Below are positions 36,382-37,346 of a stretch of 37,346 nucleotides of DNA, in pieces. A model generated the notes under the pieces. It saw nothing but the letters and a program-made list of their open reading frames with translations, ran no database searches and was not told the origin of the DNA. Made by a program: the position numbers and the translations under genes. The first letter of the stretch is position 1. Every line of letters begins with the position of its first letter. Origin of the DNA: JANQRV01 sp964533785 (lineage in GTDB: Bacteria > Bacteroidota > Bacteroidia > Chitinophagales > Saprospiraceae); NCBI GenBank assembly GCA_964533785.1, contig CAZHNG010000015.1:1-37346 (forward strand), read 5' to 3'.

Positions 36382-37261
36382 ACTTCCTCAGGATGGTAAA
36401 CCAGGGGGGAAGGCAACACCTGCTTACGCTGTCACTAGAAGTGTACTAAGCGGAATTGATGATGTCAATTTTCCTCATGCTTTTGCAGCCAGAGAAGAGA
36501 TGAGGAATTGGAAATTTTTACAACTAAATCCTGATGACCTCCGCGAACCGACTAAGAAGCAAATTGGGATGTCGGACATCATTACTCAAACGGGCGAGAA
36601 TCTTGCTGCAGCTTTATTTAGAATTCAATCAAAGGATAAATTCATACTTAAGGAAATTTCCCGTAAGTTGAATAATTTACTTCCAAATTTGATAGATGTA
36701 AAAGTACTTGATGATAAGTCAAATAATCAATATGTAATCAAGGTGAAAAGTGAGGATGGTAAGGGGTTTTCATCAAGAGTGTTATCTGAAGGCACTTTAC
36801 GTTTACTAACGCTTTGTATATTTCTTTATGATGATCTGCATAAGAGTTTGCTGTGCTATGAAGAACCTGAAAACGGAATTCATCCCTTTAGGATTAAATT
36901 TCTAACCAAACTTTTAAGTGAGTTAAGTGTAGATTTTGATGATACAAGTACACCATTAAGACAAGTACTTGTGAACACTCATTCTCCTGTACTAGTTGGT
37001 GAAATTGTAAATTGGGAGAGTGATAAAAGAGTTAGTGTTTGGTTTTCACAGCTTAATACCTTAGTGACGAAAGTGAAAGGTGAGAAACGTAAAATAAATA
37101 TAACGAGAATATTACCTGTGTTAAAAATTCCTAATAATAATCAAACCAGCATTCCTTTTACCGAACTTAATATAAGAGAATCCGATATTAAAATGACCGT
37201 GTCGCAAGTCAAAAGATATTTGGAGACAACAGATTTGGAACAAACTATTGGTACTTTATGA
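36351..37261 (+). CDS. AAA family ATPase, C-terminal part (frameshifted)
   Basis: This is the continuation of the upstream ATPase in the second frame. An ATG at 36500 exists, but conserved-looking coding sequence runs back to the TA tract (ELKNGIPTIKLP, AYAVTRSVLSGIDDVNFPHA), so 36500 is not the natural start. It carries an ABC-type signature (SRVLSEGTLRLLTLCIFLYD), Walker B with catalytic Glu (LLCYEEPENGIHPFR) and a switch His in VNTHSPVLVGE. Together with the first part all ATPase motifs are intact, so a single slippage could restore a working protein. The stop overlaps the ATG of a following ORF (ATGA). Confidence 0.8.
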
Positions 37262-37299
37262 CAAAACAACTCATCATTGGACTTGTCGGAGGGGTGTAG
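37258..37299 (+). pseudogene. First codons of a coupled partner gene, cut short
   Basis: An ATG overlapping the ATPase stop opens MTKQLIIGLVGG, which looks like the beta-strand start of a real partner protein, then stops at TAG after 13 codons. From about 37291 the sequence (GGGGTGTAGCCCC and onward) does not look coding in this frame. An insertion-element end or an assembly break is suspected. The partner's identity cannot be judged. Confidence 0.35.
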
Positions 37300-37346
37300 C
37301 CCCACCATGATGTAGCCTAAGCGGCATACTTCATATATTTTTTCCA

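Noticed and set aside
36500..36502. ATG as a genuine separate start for the C-terminal ATPase half
   Set aside because: Protein-like sequence in the same frame extends upstream to the TA tract, so this Met is internal to the broken gene.

Overview
The window looks like a Bacteroidota chromosome segment, most likely Saprospiraceae or a close relative (inference). The reasons are three giant surface proteins ending in type IX secretion system (T9SS) sorting domains, long SprB-repeat arrays, TTTG / TAnnTTTG-type promoters, A-rich leaders instead of Shine-Dalgarno sites, and Bacteroidota-typical families such as DUF2911. No rRNA, tRNA, CRISPR array or complete insertion sequence was seen. Both ends cut through genes, and the left end lies inside a SprB repeat, so the window may be a whole contig broken at repeats.

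Layout. Bases 3-9200 (+) hold the 3' part of a giant SprB-repeat adhesin of more than 3060 residues. About 23 SprB units are followed by seven copies of an unrelated Asp-rich ~95-residue module, a HYR-like tail and a sorting domain. After an 824-bp gene-free gap comes a second giant (10025-16588, +) with a possible thioester-like head, 15 SprB units and a sorting domain. Bases 16750-24107 carry housekeeping and small genes: a lipoprotein-like MsrA, a DUF2911 protein, a DUF433/DUF5615 toxin-antitoxin pair, a methyltransferase, a subtilase with a large insertion, the cbpA-cbpM co-chaperone pair and a membrane-anchored protein. Bases 24146-29757 carry a class-V aminotransferase-fold protein, a DUF151 nuclease-like protein, pyrF coupled to an unknown gene, an EVE-domain protein and a membrane fatty acid hydroxylase. 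A third giant (29774-35521, -) has HYR-like domains, a dockerin pair, a cohesin-like domain and a sorting domain. The right end holds an AAA ATPase gene broken by a frameshift in a (TA)7 tract, with the first codons of an overlapping partner gene that stops almost at once.

How the genes fit together. The three giants are predicted to be exported by T9SS and to sit on or leave the cell surface. The first and third share a homologous module next to their C-termini, which suggests domain shuffling within one cell-surface system. The SprF/PorP-type partner usually found beside sprB is absent from the window. The other genes are mostly unrelated singles or pairs.

Non-coding structure is rich. There is a 165-bp imperfect palindrome resembling a MITE (18935-19099), three copies of a GGGCCC-centred 14-bp tandem repeat in different intergenic gaps, ACGGGTTA-type repeats directly after several stop codons, a 36-bp palindrome spanning the gap between two convergent genes, and several hairpins and candidate promoters.
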